From positions 15,304,336 through 15,368,335 of the forward strand of contig CM040091.1 in the NCBI GenBank assembly GCA_022496805.1: 64,000 nucleotides of DNA, in the 5' to 3' direction. The translations under genes and the position numbers were made by a program. This document shows positions 10,152-21,413 of this stretch, in pieces (the stretch's first letter is position 1; every line of letters starts with the position of its first letter). Source of the DNA: Pohlia nutans (Eukaryota; Streptophyta; Bryopsida; Bryales; Mniaceae). Below the pieces are notes generated by a model that was not told the origin of the DNA, searched no databases, and worked only from the letters and a program-made list of their open reading frames with translations.

Positions 10152-12825
10152 TCAAAACCCATCTTCGGGCACGTGAATTAAGAAAAGGGCCGAAACCCTA
10201 GGAGGCAAAAGCCCTCCGAGTACAAAGCAGCCGGGAAAGCCGCAGGAGAGCACCAAACTCGCAAGAACGCACTGCAGAAACACAGAGCGGGGCACCAAAA
10301 CTGGAACCACAAAGAATCAACGAGGAAGCGAAACCGCAAGCCTCGGCCCTCACCACAGGCGTGGGAAGAACCCCGAAGGGAGCAGGAAGCAACACAACTA
10401 ACCAACGCGCTTGCTACAAGCAAGAGCAAGCCCCGAAGGGGTCAGAAAGTGGACCAATACATCGTTTGCTGCGCAAGAAATCTAGGAGACTGAATATCCT
10501 CCGGCAGGGACCCCAGGTCCGGATGAGCTTGACCATCCTCTTTAAAAGATTCGCATCTGTCGCCACCAGCCGACTCCGAAGCCGCCACGCTAGAAGACTC
10601 CCGATCCACCTCACCTTGGATATCTTCCAACAACTGGCCGATGATTGCTACCGCCAGGTCTTCCGCCTCGTTCCGAGTTCTCCCCTGCAGAGAAAGGCCT
10701 TGCAAATGCTGAGAGGGAGAGGAGTATTGGTCAGAGACTGATTGCTAGCTGTCGTCTGAGCTGCTCTCCCCCCTGAAGATGCGGGAAGAGGCAAACCTGT
10801 TTGTCAAATCCCGAGGGAGGTAGTCCCTATGAGGGGTGGGGTTCCAACGGGGTGTACCCCTTGCGTTGGAATAGAAGAGATTCGATTGACACCAGATCGC
10901 CAAAAAGGTGGCCTCCATGTCTGAATGTTTCGACGGGTCTCTCTTCTTCCGGAATTTCTGGAGTTGTTTCCAGGCAGCCATCCCCACTTGCACCGTGCAT
11001 TGCCAGGACTTGTAGAGCGCCACTCCAATATGGAAAATCCCTCCTTTGAGATCGTGCTCACAATGTTGGCTCCAAATGTACCATAATAATGCACAACGAA
11101 TAATATACCACGGGGTCTTATAGTTAATCGAACAAGCCGTACCCGTGTCCCATGTCAAATCCTCATCGGGATCAACAACGCCAGGTCATGGGCCTCCGGA
11201 CAGAGGACGACCCAACTCTCCATACAGAGCATCACTCCAACTAAAGAGTGGAGGAGCAGTGTCAGTGCACGCAAGGATTGCCCTGAGCTTGTCCCATGCA
11301 GGGCTAACCGCTGCGCAAGAGAACAAGCCGTATTCCGCTGTCTGAAGTCGATAGCCCGAGCATAGTGGACAGATTCCCGAATGGCCGATTCTAATTCTCC
11401 ACTCTCCTATGGGAAGGCCCTCCGCAATGGTTAACCATACCATTGAGGAAATCTTTTTCGGCAACCAAGGGTGCCAAAGCTTCAGGAAGAAAGACTTCCT
11501 TTGCTAATCCGAATAACCGCTGTCTTCAAGCCACTTATCGAAGCTCAATTGTCGATATTGATTCTTCAGTATAACACGATAACCATGTTTGGTAGAATAC
11601 TCAAAGAAGTGGCCCGGTTTTATGATGCCCTGTCTTCTCCACCTCCATTCTTTAGGATCAAATGTAAGTGATTTAACCTCGCCAGCACCGTAGACCCATA
11701 CGGTGAGGGAATCGTCTACTGGATCCTTCGGGTTAAATTCTTGGACACCCCCTGCTTGGGATCTAGTTAGGACCCTTGCCTCAGTGACTTTTCCATTACG
11801 GAGAAGTTCTGGCTCTCCATCCTCCTTAAAAAGTTGTTCTGTAGTCAAGCTTTTGTGGTAAACCTCGGCAAGCGATGAGTCACCAATTGGGGACAGTAAA
11901 TGATAGTGTACACCCTTGAGTAAGGGGTCTTTTGCTTGGAGCTACATCCCTGTGTACAACATTTCGGGTGCCGCCAGATCCCAGTCTTGAAGTGCCTCCA
12001 AGACTCTCTTTCTAATTGCAGTCACGTTGGGGGACTTGGTAACTCTATATAGTGCCTTTGTGTCGAGCCACCTGGAATTGTCTGAGGTCCTGACATCCGC
12101 CACCGATTGTATGCCTTTTATCGACCAATTCCTGAAATTGGAATTTCTTTTCATCCCAAAGGAGAAGGAATTTAATGGCGCAATCTCCGAGTTAAGGTAT
12201 AAGTGCTGCCTTAACCTCTTTGCCTGTGACTCCGCCTTGCACTTGTAGATACCCGGGCGGACCGCTCCCCAAGCGTTCCATATAGCTAACCATAATTGTG
12301 AGCCTTCGGGTTTAATCCTTGGGGCTGAACACAACCAAGCAGCTGAAGGGCCCCAATCTCCATCTCGTCGTAGCCTAATGTTTTCGACCTTGTGTCTAAT
12401 CAAAGTTTTCCAAGGCTCCGGGCCAGGGATAAGAGCTCTCACTAACATCTTAGCTAGAAGAGCCTGGGTCTGTGCTAAAGGGTCAAATATTTTAATTCCC
12501 CCTTTAATTGTGGGGATCATCGCGGTGTTGCAAGCCACTTTAGCCCTCGGTTGTCCTTCGAATTTACCACTCCAGATAAAGTTACGAACCAAGGCTCTTA
12601 CTCTCAATAGTACCCCTTTCGAGAATTCACAACAGCTCGCCAGATACCAGATACTGGCATAAATTACCTGGTTAGACACAAGCACCCTAGCAGCTAAAGA
12701 TAGGGATTTATTGGCCCAGGTATTTAATTTCGAATGTGCTGTAGGACTTTAGAATCTTTATCGGCCTGGTTAATATTAAGGCCAAAGGGGAAACCCAAGT
12801 AACGGGTTGTCTGACCTTCTCGGAG
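10152..12825 (-). mobile_element. 5'-truncated L1-like LINE inserted in a tRNA-Gly gene
   Basis: The element runs from high to low coordinates and is 2,674 bp. The target duplication GGTCTAGTGG lies at 10142-10151 and 12834-12843, with an extra TCTAGTGG at the 5' junction (12826-12833). It begins inside the RT domain just before a YLGF motif and ends with about 590 bp of 3' untranslated sequence that has no obvious poly-A. Its reading frame has few lesions, so the insertion is fairly young. A second, more decayed member lies at 59715-61400. Confidence 0.85.
10745..12825 (-). pseudogene. C-terminal half of L1-like ORF2 (RT end, zinc-binding domain)
   Basis: From 12825 the frame reads through a YLGFPFG motif of the RT domain. 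One frameshift occurs near 12720. It then stays in one frame to 10745, broken only by stops at 11942, 11504 and 11186. One of these is TGA where a CGA codon would fit, consistent with CpG decay. The segment IPTIKGGIKIFDP is typical of plant L1-like proteins. Near 11330-11400 the sequence CPLC followed by TAEYGLFSC matches the zf-RVT zinc-binding module, with tyrosine at a position usually held by histidine. The N-terminal endonuclease and RT catalytic motifs are missing through 5' truncation. Confidence 0.85.
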
Positions 12826-12851
12826 CCACTAGACCACTAGACCACCGGTGC
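12826..12851 (-). pseudogene. 5' part of the split tRNA-Gly(GCC) gene
   Basis: On the minus strand it reads GCACCGG (5' acceptor strand), TGGTCTAGTGG (positions 8-18, A box), then a second TCTAGTGG. The first 18 nt continue perfectly into the 3' part at 10141-10089 when the LINE is removed, giving a 71-nt tRNA-Gly. Confidence 0.85.
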
Positions 12852-13261
12852 CGAATGACACGTGTCCTTCAATGGGTGCAGTTAGTGGCAACTCTGGAGG
12901 GGTATTCGCTGCTGATGTGTGTGCAACGTTGCGTATAACGAACTTATAGTGACCGCATCGTGTGTAGGTGAGCTTTGTCGGTGGTGAGTACTGTACTACA
13001 GGACTTGCTTCACACTGAGTTTTTCTCCAAGAGTGCAGCAGAGCCAGCAGCGTCAGAAAGATAACTTACAATGGACCGCACATGGCAAGCGTGTGGAGTT
13101 CTCGTACCTAGCCAACCTACCGTTTCCCTGACATTGGATAAAAGTGACGATTCCCGAGTCATTCCAGCAATCATTCAAAATTCGTGGTCGGTCCATATGG
13201 CCATGGCCGTCCATCCACTGCACTTTGCGAGACCTCACTTTAGCCCTGGAATCACGCCCGA
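12852..13261. other. Flank of the tRNA locus, no feature seen
   Basis: Overlapping short ORFs of 72-76 codons lie on both strands at 13053-13301. Neither has a recognisable domain. Confidence 0.3.
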
Positions 13262-13975
13262 AGTAACACACTTCTTTGCTTTGCTTTGCTTTCTAAGTTG
13301 ATCCTCCTTTTGAAGCACCTTGGAAATCTTTGTTTGTTTGTTCGCTTTGCTTAGTTGATTCGATTTGAAGCTCATAATACACCTCGAGAATCTTTCGTTG
13401 TTTGCTTAGTTGATTCGTTTTGAAGCTCGCAATAGCTGTTGGAAATTTTTCAGTTCAAGCTCATTGAAAATCTTTCGATTCGTTTTGATGCTCACAATTC
13501 ACGCTGAACATAATTCTTTTGTTAGCTTGGTTAATTCGTTTTGATAAACTTAGAAATCTTTCTTTGCTTTGCTTAGTTGATTCGTTTTGAAGTTCGTTGA
13601 CAATCTTTCTTTGTTTGCTTAGTTGATTCTTTTTTAAGCTCGCAATACATCTTGGAAATTTTTCTTTGTTTTCTTAGTTGATTCGTTTTGAAGTTCGTTG
13701 ACAATCTTTCTTTGTTTGCTTAGTTGATTCTTTTTTAAGCTCGCAATACATCTTGGAAATTTTTCTTTGCTTTCTTAGTTGATTCGTTTTGAAGTTCGTT
13801 GACAATCTTTCTTTGTTTTCATAATTGATTCGTTATGTTAATTCGTTTTGAAGCGCATTATTAGCCTTAGAAATCTTTCTTTGCTTTGCTTAGTTGATTC
13901 TTTTGCAATGGCATAATATACCTTGGAAACCTTTCTTTGCTTTGCTTAGTTGATTCGATTTGAAGTTAGTTTCGG
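13262..13975. repeat. Degenerate minisatellite, ~50-60-bp units
   Basis: The motif TTTGCTTAGTTGATTCGTTTTGAAG with following AATCTTTC recurs more than ten times. Units are usually separated by GCTCGCAATA-, GTTCGTTGAC- or GCACCTTGG-type spacers. A higher-order ~109-bp dimer is repeated almost exactly around 13580-13800, which points to recent unequal exchange. There is no coding potential. Confidence 0.85.
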
Positions 13976-15130
13976 GTGGATTGACGAAATTGCGGAGATG
14001 TTCATGGCTTGTATTCTTAAACTGTAGCTGTCTATGTTGATGTGACTTTGCTGTCGGTGAAATGGTGTCAACGTTTGTTTGATTAATCGTGTTTGTGCTT
14101 TGCGAGCAGAAATGAGAAGGTAGCTTCCTGCCCTGGGGCTGTGACCAAGAATTCATCATGAAAGACGAGGACGGATTTTCGTTAACGTCTCTTTTATGAC
14201 GACGGTCACCTAGATCTTGAATCACACAAAGCGTGAGATCACATGGCAGTCCTGTGTAGTCGATTGAGTCTTGTCATAAATTGCTCGTTGCCTACCTACC
14301 TGGAAAGCTCTACCTGGTCTATGCAGAGAAGTGATGTCGGTCTAAGAAGAGCACCAGCCGGTGAGTGACAGGAAACTTGTGTTACTCGTTCTCACAAATT
14401 TTCAATTGCGTTTCTACACTGCGATTTTTCCGATTCTGTTTTTAAATACTCATACAATGCTTTAAAAACGTTCAAATAATCAAATTGCTGCGAAATTAGA
14501 AACCGGAAACGAAAATTTTCTATTCTCCAGCAAGAAACCCTCCTACTGTATCACAACAGCGAAATTGCTTTCTACGCTGAAACTTCTAAATTGAGGACGC
14601 TATTGAACAGGGACATTCACAGACTAAAAGTTATGAACTAAAGTTGTTTGTGAGGACGGAAGAATAATGAAGATTGGAATGGAGGCCATGCCCGAGCTCC
14701 ATCCTTCAGTGAACAATTGCAGGTAACATTAGTTGTCATCGTTCCCACATTAGTTGTCATAGTAACCTTCAGTAGGGGCTCTATCGAGAAGTTGATTCTT
14801 TGAAGATTGAGAACCTGGGTAGAGAATTCAGGAGCCAGTTGTGGCCATTCTCCACGAACTATGTCGTGACACCCTTGAAATGAGTACGAAGAATGAGAAC
14901 AATAGCAAACCGGGAGAATGTGCTGCGGAGAAGAAGAAATGAAGCTTCTCAATCTTCATGCCCATTCTTCATCTCAAGAAGAGAAGAATGAAGCTTCTCA
15001 ATCTTCAGAGAATAGGTACTCCACAAATCAAGGAGAAAGGCCACGTACCCATTCTCTGAAGATTGAGAATGGGAAGAAAGCGCCGTAACACCCCCTAAAC
15101 CATGTTCAGAAATTGGCGGCAAATTTGCGG
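13976..15130. other. Unannotated DNA
   Basis: No supported gene. ORFs of 104-111 codons on the minus strand (13890-14225, 14638-14952) have no recognisable domain. The cluster of direct and inverted repeats at 14941-15068 is listed separately. Confidence 0.3.
14941..15068. repeat. Overlapping direct and inverted 18-bp repeats
   Basis: GAAGCTTCTCAATCTTCA occurs at 14941-14958 and 14990-15007. TCTCAATCTTCAGAGAAT (14996-15013) has its exact reverse complement at 15051-15068. The cluster could form alternative hairpins. Confidence 0.75.
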
Positions 15131-15149
15131 TCAGGAGCTCGAGTTAACA

Positions 15150-15350
15150 TGTGAACAATTAGGCCTCATGTTATTTTTTTAGCTGTTTGGAGGTAAGTCA
15201 TGTAGGGACTTTTTTTTGTTCAATTTTATTTGTCTATTGACTAACGCATGCAATGTTCTTTGCCGATTTAGGTGATATAAAATTTGACCTCATCTGAATT
15301 ATATTTTTCACAATATGATCAATTGAATTGGTCATCTTAAAACCCTGAAT
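15150..15350. repeat. Dispersed AT-rich repeat related to 40510-40888
   Basis: It shares blocks such as CGCATGCAATGTTCTTT, GGTGATATAAAATTTGA and CACAATATGATCAATTGAAT with 40510-40640, 40690-40880 and 62830-62970. The copy at 40680-40888 has TTAA/CCT ends, so this may be an end-less member of a TTAA family. Confidence 0.5.
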
Positions 15351-15370
15351 CTTGGCCCTTCAGGGGTAAA

Positions 15371-17189
15371 CCTGTCGAAGATTGAAGTTGTGATTCTTCT
15401 AAGGAGTAACAATAGTACTCGTATGTGTCATTTTTCCCCCTCGTGTTTATTCACAAATCTTGTTCGCACTCTGAAATAACTTAAGATATTTCAAAATTTG
15501 ACCTCTCTAGATTCGTCCAGAGCTCTCCTTAGTAGCACACTAATGACCGTTCTAGGAAGGAAATCGACATGTATCAACGATTCCAGAAAGGATGTAGACT
15601 ATAATTGCAAGCCTAAAATCATTCGCTAATCCATGTTCTGTTGAAGAAACGAACTGCAATTGCGTTATAACAAAAGTATTAGACTCTTTTCAGTTGATTA
15701 AGGCCTTTTAATCGTGAAGTAGCACTGAATATCTGTTCTACAATCTTTGGAGCCTTGGATATGAGTATATGAGTAGATTACTTTGCAGCTATCTTCAGGA
15801 GCAAAACTTAAGTTCTAATTGGCGTCTCTAGAGCGAATCAATGCAGCAGAACGAAATGATCACCAAAAACCAGAGCCGGAAGTCCGACGGGAGTGCAGCA
15901 AGAACTGGAGAAAGGTACGTTTCTTCTGTTTGCTGAAAATGGACTGGATAATGGCATTCAGCACATGGTTATCAAAATTAAATAATTCAAAACTTAGCAT
16001 ATAACTTTCAGGTACTAAAACTTGCAAATAAAATTTTAAAATTATGGCCTCGATTGTCATCACAAGACATTATGCCAATGCAAATGGCATTTTTAACTTA
16101 AAGTTAAAATCTGATTTCATTTTTGGTAGTTAATCTGCAAAATCCAACCTTTGTGTTTTTAAGATAAGTGAAAAATTTAGACTTCAGAATTTAACACTAC
16201 AATTTGATCTTAAGGATAAGTTTGTACACTTGGTTGCATGTTCTATAGTTGGTTGCAAGAGCAGGTAAGAAGGGTTCTAATCGACTTTCTGCCACCATCA
16301 GTTTCAAATCTTGCAGAGGCACTTTGTTCACCATGGAATCACAAAATGCTTTCACAAAGTTCTGTATACAGTCAACTGGCACAAAACTTGCATGAGAAAT
16401 TTCATTGAATCTACTCCATTCTCTTAGAATTGCAACATTATGATTTTCTTGCCGTGTTTTGGCTCATTTCCTTTCTTGCGGGTCCTTGGCTCATTGACCA
16501 CCAAGAAGCAAAAATGAATGAAAAAATCAAGACCAATGTTTTGATCTGCCTCTTGGAAATTTTTGACTATGAAATCTGAAATTTATAACAAAATTTCCAC
16601 TTTGCACCATAGTGTTTACTTTCAGAAATATGCTGCTACAAAAGCAGAATTAAATTGAGTTCTTAATTTGCAGACTAACGGAGTTTCTAGTATTGATACC
16701 TTTCTAGATTCATCTTTGATTACTTCTCTTGTATTTCCAGGTACAGAATTGTTCCTATGCAAGAGCGATGGAGACACCAAAGACACACAGTCAACTGTTA
16801 TCTCAACAAAGAATTAGCATTGTAATACGCCAATGAAATTGGCCTAATGATTAGAAATATTAAGGTTGAAGAATTAATTCTCAGAGGAAAGCTTTGAGAA
16901 TTAGACTAATAATGGACTAACGTGAAAGTACAACCTTGTTAAATGACATAACATGCCAAGTCACGGAATGGCAGGGATATTATTTCCATAACAAGGTTGA
17001 ATCTTTGTGCTATTATACATCAACTCAATAGCTAGATCTTGTTTAATAATGATCAATCAATGATTTCAAAAAGACATTCTAAAGGCAAAAATAGAGAAGA
17101 CAACAAGATCTAGATTGTCTTTTTGCGCCGGTGGTTCGATAGACAACACTTTGCAACGTGGTCTCTCTTGCGGCTTAGCATGGTTGGAC
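15371..17189. other. Unannotated; possible but unproven exon-like patches
   Basis: Positions about 15820-15917 form an open frame ending at a good splice-donor context (AAAGGTACGT). TTTGCAG and TTCCAG acceptor-like sites lie at about 16673 and 16740. I could not connect them into a convincing reading frame or recognise a domain, so no gene is called. Confidence 0.25.
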
Positions 17190-17199
17190 TATCAAACAT

Positions 17200-17880
17200 A
17201 TGGACATCAAATCTGCTTTCTTCAATGAATTCATTCAAAAAGACATATATATTGTCCAGCCTCCCAGTTTTGTGACTACAAAAATAACACAATATGTGCA
17301 AACTGTACAAATCATTATATGGCTTGTTGCAATCTTTATGCACATAGCATTGGTGGATCAACTCTTTACTTGTTCAACAAGGTTTGACATCTACATAAGT
17401 TGATCCTAACATGTATTCGTTTTATGTGGGGCACCTCATTTTTATTTTGCTCATTTATGTTGATGACCTCTTGATTATGGGGAGCAATTTTTTTATGATA
17501 GAAATGTTAGTATAATCTTTGTGCAAAGAATTCAACATGAGTCTTTTGGGACCCATGATCCTATATCTGGAATCAAATTTCTTTACTCAACCGATGGGAT
17601 CTTTATCAGTCATAAATTGTGTATTTTAAAATAACTTAGCGATATTAAGATTGGCCGATTGCAGTATGGTAGCCATTTTTATGGATCCTAGGTTACGACT
17701 TTGCTCAAATATAGACGCTCCCACGGTGGACCCAACTTATTACCATATAATGATTTGAAAATTGCTCCACCTTCTCCACTCACGACCTGACATCACATAT
17801 GCGGTTGGAATGTTGTCCCGTTTCATGACTTCTCCACAAACGCCTCATTTTGAACATAGCATTATTAAACAAGAACATAT
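17200..17880 (+). pseudogene. Ty1/copia reverse transcriptase fragment
   Basis: Translated pieces in several frames match the copia RT (RVT_2) order. MDIKSAFFNEF and IYIVQPPSF appear at about 17200-17270, then the catalytic LLIYVDDLL-like LIYVDDLLIMG at about 17450-17485, then CKEFNMSLLG. RPDITYAVGMLSRFM and PHFEHS follow near 17785-17860. In an intact element this part of pol copies the retrotransposon RNA in virus-like particles. Stops and frameshifts separate the pieces, and I find no LTRs, so this is an old relic. Confidence 0.85.
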
Positions 17881-18770
17881 TGATCTTCCAACTTATACAA
17901 AATGTTATTTATCATATGTAATCTCAACTTTAAGCATATGAGCAACCACGGTAAAGAATGAATTGGAAAGTGTCAATATCTTTTTCTAATATCACCCTTA
18001 GGAAATTGCTTATAGTACGTAGTCTCTTCATAAAGATGACCATTCCCAAAACATGAGTAGGATAAAAATAGGTAAATGTACCTCACTAGTACATATACAA
18101 CATTGATCATGATTATGACATTGTTTAGCATTTGAAGAATCATAACATAATACATTTTTGTGTGTGTGCTGGAATCCTCTTAAAAATGGAGAGTCTAGAT
18201 CTATTAAAAAGATCATCCTCGGTACCTGAAAATCACAGCAATGCAGTTTCTACCTTATTTTCAGGATCAAATTTATTTTTACCTTTATTTTCTAGCTTTA
18301 TTTTAAGGATGCATAATTATTTTCAGTTCCATTTTGTGAAGAATGAGGCGCCTCCACTAACAAAAGCAAATTTTTAGTGGAGAAAATGTAGCCCTGATAC
18401 TCTCTCTTCAAGCTCGACTTCAAGTTGTCAATATGTTGCCTCAAACAAAATCATAAGGGGGAGTCTCTGTAGAGGTTATTTCAGCAAACTTGCTAAAAGT
18501 TGTGAGGTGGCATGTGAAGAGTAAAAGTAGTAACATTGAGTTTTATTATTTATATGTCACTTCACAACCTTTAATGAGTTTTCCGAAAGCAACCCCTATA
18601 TTGAAATTTCTATTAATAGATTAACAACTTCTTCACAAGTTCCATGATTCATACAAATGAGTAATGCTTTCTCAAATTTGATGCTATTTAATGAATTTTC
18701 CTCTGTTAATGAAGACTACCGAGTGACTTTCCTTCTATAGTGTTGCATTGAGAGGTTTTCCTTGATGCTT
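17881..18770. other. AT-rich DNA without recognisable feature
   Basis: Only short ORFs (60-81 codons) without domains are present. The segment may be further decayed copia sequence, but I see no diagnostic motif. Confidence 0.3.
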
Positions 18771-18774
18771 TTAA

Positions 18775-18997
18775 CCCTTAAAGGTCCAGATTGGTCATTC
18801 CGGTCAGTATTATATTGTCGTATTTCATTGTATTTGAAATGGTTCTACACCTCCTATGAGTTTCATATAAAAAATGATGTTAAAATTCATGTCTACATGG
18901 TCTTAAAAGCTATTGGGATCTCAATTTGGAACTTCCTACTTACAACAAATGTTAAATATACGGCAACGTATCTACTATGCCCTAAAACCTTTAAGGG
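18775..18997. mobile_element. TTAA-flanked piggyBac-like MITE, 223 bp
   Basis: TTAA lies at 18771-18774 and 18998-19001. The ends are CCCTTAAAGGTCCAG and AAACCTTTAAGGG. The same element lies in reverse at 31165-31386 (222 bp). The ORF covering it on plus recurs on minus in the other copy only because the DNA is repeated. Confidence 0.85.
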
Positions 18998-19234
18998 TTA
19001 AACATCAGTAGCACATAAGGTTCTTTAGCAGTTAGTGGAGTCCACCCTTTTCAACAGTAGCACTGTAGAGGCTTTAATATTAATACAATGTCTCTTCACC
19101 TAATCATTAGCTAAAGATGATGTAGACTTGCCCATGATTTTGAATCTGCTGCAGTAATTTGAGAATAGTGACCAAGATTTTGACGTCAATAGTAGAAGGG
19201 CTAAAATACCTTATGCAATGCAGGCAAAAATTAA

Positions 19235-19794
19235 CCACTAAACGTCTTCACCCGTCCAGATTTGAAGAATTTCAAAGATGTCTTATAAAATGTAACTAAG
19301 AGGGATATTTTGAACTTGATACATGATGAAAGTTGTGCATTATCAATTTTTGATTCTATCTATATGGTAAAATCTATGATTGTTGTCATCAATATTTTTG
19401 TATAAAATTTGAAACTTAAGATTGAAAATTCTTTTGTAATTTGATTACAAATAAGATATTGACAATTTGGTGTAATGGGTTGAAATGTAATATTGTAAGT
19501 GTAGTGATTTTTGGAGATTTTTTGGTTGTTTGATTTTATGAGTTTTAAGAGCACTTTTTTAAGAGCACTTTACACTTAAATCTTCAAAATTTTGGGTGAA
19601 TCACTACAACATGAATATGAGGCATACAAATTTCACAAATCATCCCCTTTCTAATTGGATCACACATGCATGAAGCCAACTTCCCATTAAATATATTGTT
19701 AAAAATCAACACCGCAAAAAAATCAATGACAAATGAGAAAACTATGTTTGATTCTTTACATCGTCCACTTTCTGCACAGTTGAACGTGTAGGGG
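19235..19794. mobile_element. TTAA-flanked piggyBac-like MITE, 560 bp
   Basis: TTAA lies at 19231-19234 and 19795-19798. The ends are CCACTAAACGTC and GTGTAGGGG. It is an inverted relative of 31988-32560, sharing the internal subterminal GTC-TTCACCC block. It shares its right TTAA with the next element. Confidence 0.8.
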
Positions 19795-19798
19795 TTAA

Positions 19799-20337
19799 CC
19801 CCTAAACGTCCAGGTATCCAATTTCTAGACGTTTGTTGGTCAAACCCAATTTTGATCTTGAAGACGACTTTTGTTGCTAATACACCCAACTAAGAAAATG
19901 AAGTTTATTAAGTCTAGTTTGAACTCCACTTTTCAAATCTTAAAAATTCCAATTATTGAGTATTTTATTGCTTGTGCAAGCTTTGTAGCTCAAGGTTTGA
20001 ATTACACTACATAGGATGTTCACCTTTCGAATTTCAAAATTTAAATAAAAAATTTCTATGGAAAACATATCATGTGATTCTCCATTGTAATTTGTACCTG
20101 CTCCCAAAAAAATATTAATTTTTTAAAGCTTTTTTGTAATAAAAATTATTTTTTGAAGTATTTGACTAAATTTTTTGTTAAAAAGGCCGTATTAAATCAA
20201 AAAAATCTGAAAATTTGAAGACTGATAGGAAACATTCAATTCCATGCATGAAAAATATTACAAAATATATTTTGATAAATCTTGAAGGCTAAATTGTGTA
20301 GTTTGACTTTCCTACAAAGGAGTGGTACGTTTAAGGG
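19799..20337. mobile_element. TTAA-flanked piggyBac-like MITE, 539 bp
   Basis: TTAA lies at 19795-19798 and 20338-20341. The ends are CCCCTAAACGTCCAGG and GTACGTTTAAGGG. It is a sister of 4304-4851 in opposite orientation. Sharing one TTAA with the left neighbour shows insertion of one element into the flanking TTAA of the other. Confidence 0.85.
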
Positions 20338-20341
20338 TTAA

Positions 20342-21294
20342 GGAGCTTTCAACAACGATGGAGTCGAGAGTCTATTTCTTACAAACTAAACAGGATCATG
20401 GCCCTCCCTGCACAAGCAGTTAGGTTCAAATATGGGACCTCCTTTTCCCTCTGATTTTAGTATATTTTTGCAAGGGCTTTGGCAATTTCATCCATTTATT
20501 TGCACGTTTTTCTAGTGCACATGTATACACTTTCAAAATCAAGATTTCAATAAAAATTCGCCAACTAAAATATGGGTGACCTCAAATCAATAGACTTTCA
20601 TTACATTCTTAAGTAGTAGGGTACTGCACTGCCTACTACTTGGTTGGCTTTTTACTGATACAATAACTTTCTTTTGAACATGGAGTGAAAGATGACTTTT
20701 GCTATTTTATGAGGGAATTTAGTAAGAATCAAGCAAATAAGACAAACTTAAGATGGAAAAATAAAGAACATCCAAGAGCATCAGAGAAATCTTGAAAACT
20801 CTAGTAGGAGTACAAAGTCCAAAGCTTAAGAATGTTATGTTAGAGCATCGGACACTTTAAAAAGCACATTTTGGCACTGTGAAATTTGCCATTTTTGTGT
20901 AGTATTTATGACCATCTTGGCTTAGATTTTGGATGCCTGCCCAAAGTTGGCCCCCTGAAATCTGCCAATGTAACAATTGGTCATGAGTTTTAATGTTGCA
21001 TGAAGAATGCAAGTCATGTATGACTGAGTACTCTAAGTATGACATTGGTCTTATGAGGCAACAATTTAGGTCTTCACATGAAATCCCCTCATTGCTCATA
21101 TGTTCTGAGCATTTTGTCATTTTCAAAACTGCAATTTTGACTCAAACTTCATTTTTTTCAATCGTCCAATACAAGTACACTACTCTCTATTGAAATGGGT
21201 GTGCAAGAGACTGTAGGGAAGGATTTCAAGAGCGTCCAAGTGATCACAATTACTGCAATTACTTGGATATCTCACAATCTCTCGTACACTCATT
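20342..21294. other. Unannotated DNA with one dispersed repeat
   Basis: Positions about 20600-20760 are a reversed copy of the unit tandemly duplicated at 7881-8437 (shared ACTAAATTCCCTC-, GTCATCTTTCACT- and AGTAGTAGGC-type blocks on the minus strand). Nothing else is recognised. Confidence 0.45.
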
Positions 21295-21413
21295 CACTAG
21301 TAGAAAAGAGGGCACTATCGAAGTAATTATCGAAGTAATGTTGTTCAATTTTAGGCCAGTGCTGGCCATTTACCTGGGCATCTTCCTCAGTAGTGCCACC
21401 TTTTCTATTATTG
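21295..21413. mobile_element. CACTA-type MITE, family B
   Basis: It starts CACTAGTAGAAAAGAGGGCAC and ends with a mutated inverted form (GTGCCACCTTTTCTATTATTG). It is a sister of 44806-44905. The right terminus has decayed and the 3-bp duplication is no longer clear. Confidence 0.6.

Noticed and set aside
10178..10741. Overlapping GC-rich ORFs on both strands as host genes
   Set aside because: They lie in the 3' untranslated part of the L1-like element, between its last stop and the tRNA junction.
13262..13975. Regularly spaced repeats resembling a CRISPR array
   Set aside because: The context is eukaryotic, the repeats are diverged, and the spacers are themselves repetitive. It is a minisatellite.
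15819..16820. A multi-exon gene suggested by donor and acceptor-like sites
   Set aside because: No combination gives a convincing continuous frame or a recognisable domain.
18762..19001. 79-codon ORF that recurs as a 69-codon ORF at 31161-31370
   Set aside because: The apparent protein conservation reflects two copies of a 222-bp TTAA element, and both frames start or stop inside the inverted ends.
4300..20341. CCCTAAA/TTTAGGG-like motifs at many sites, suggestive of interstitial telomere repeats
   Set aside because: They occur singly, in inverted pairs and always next to TTAA, as transposon termini. No tandem telomeric array is present.
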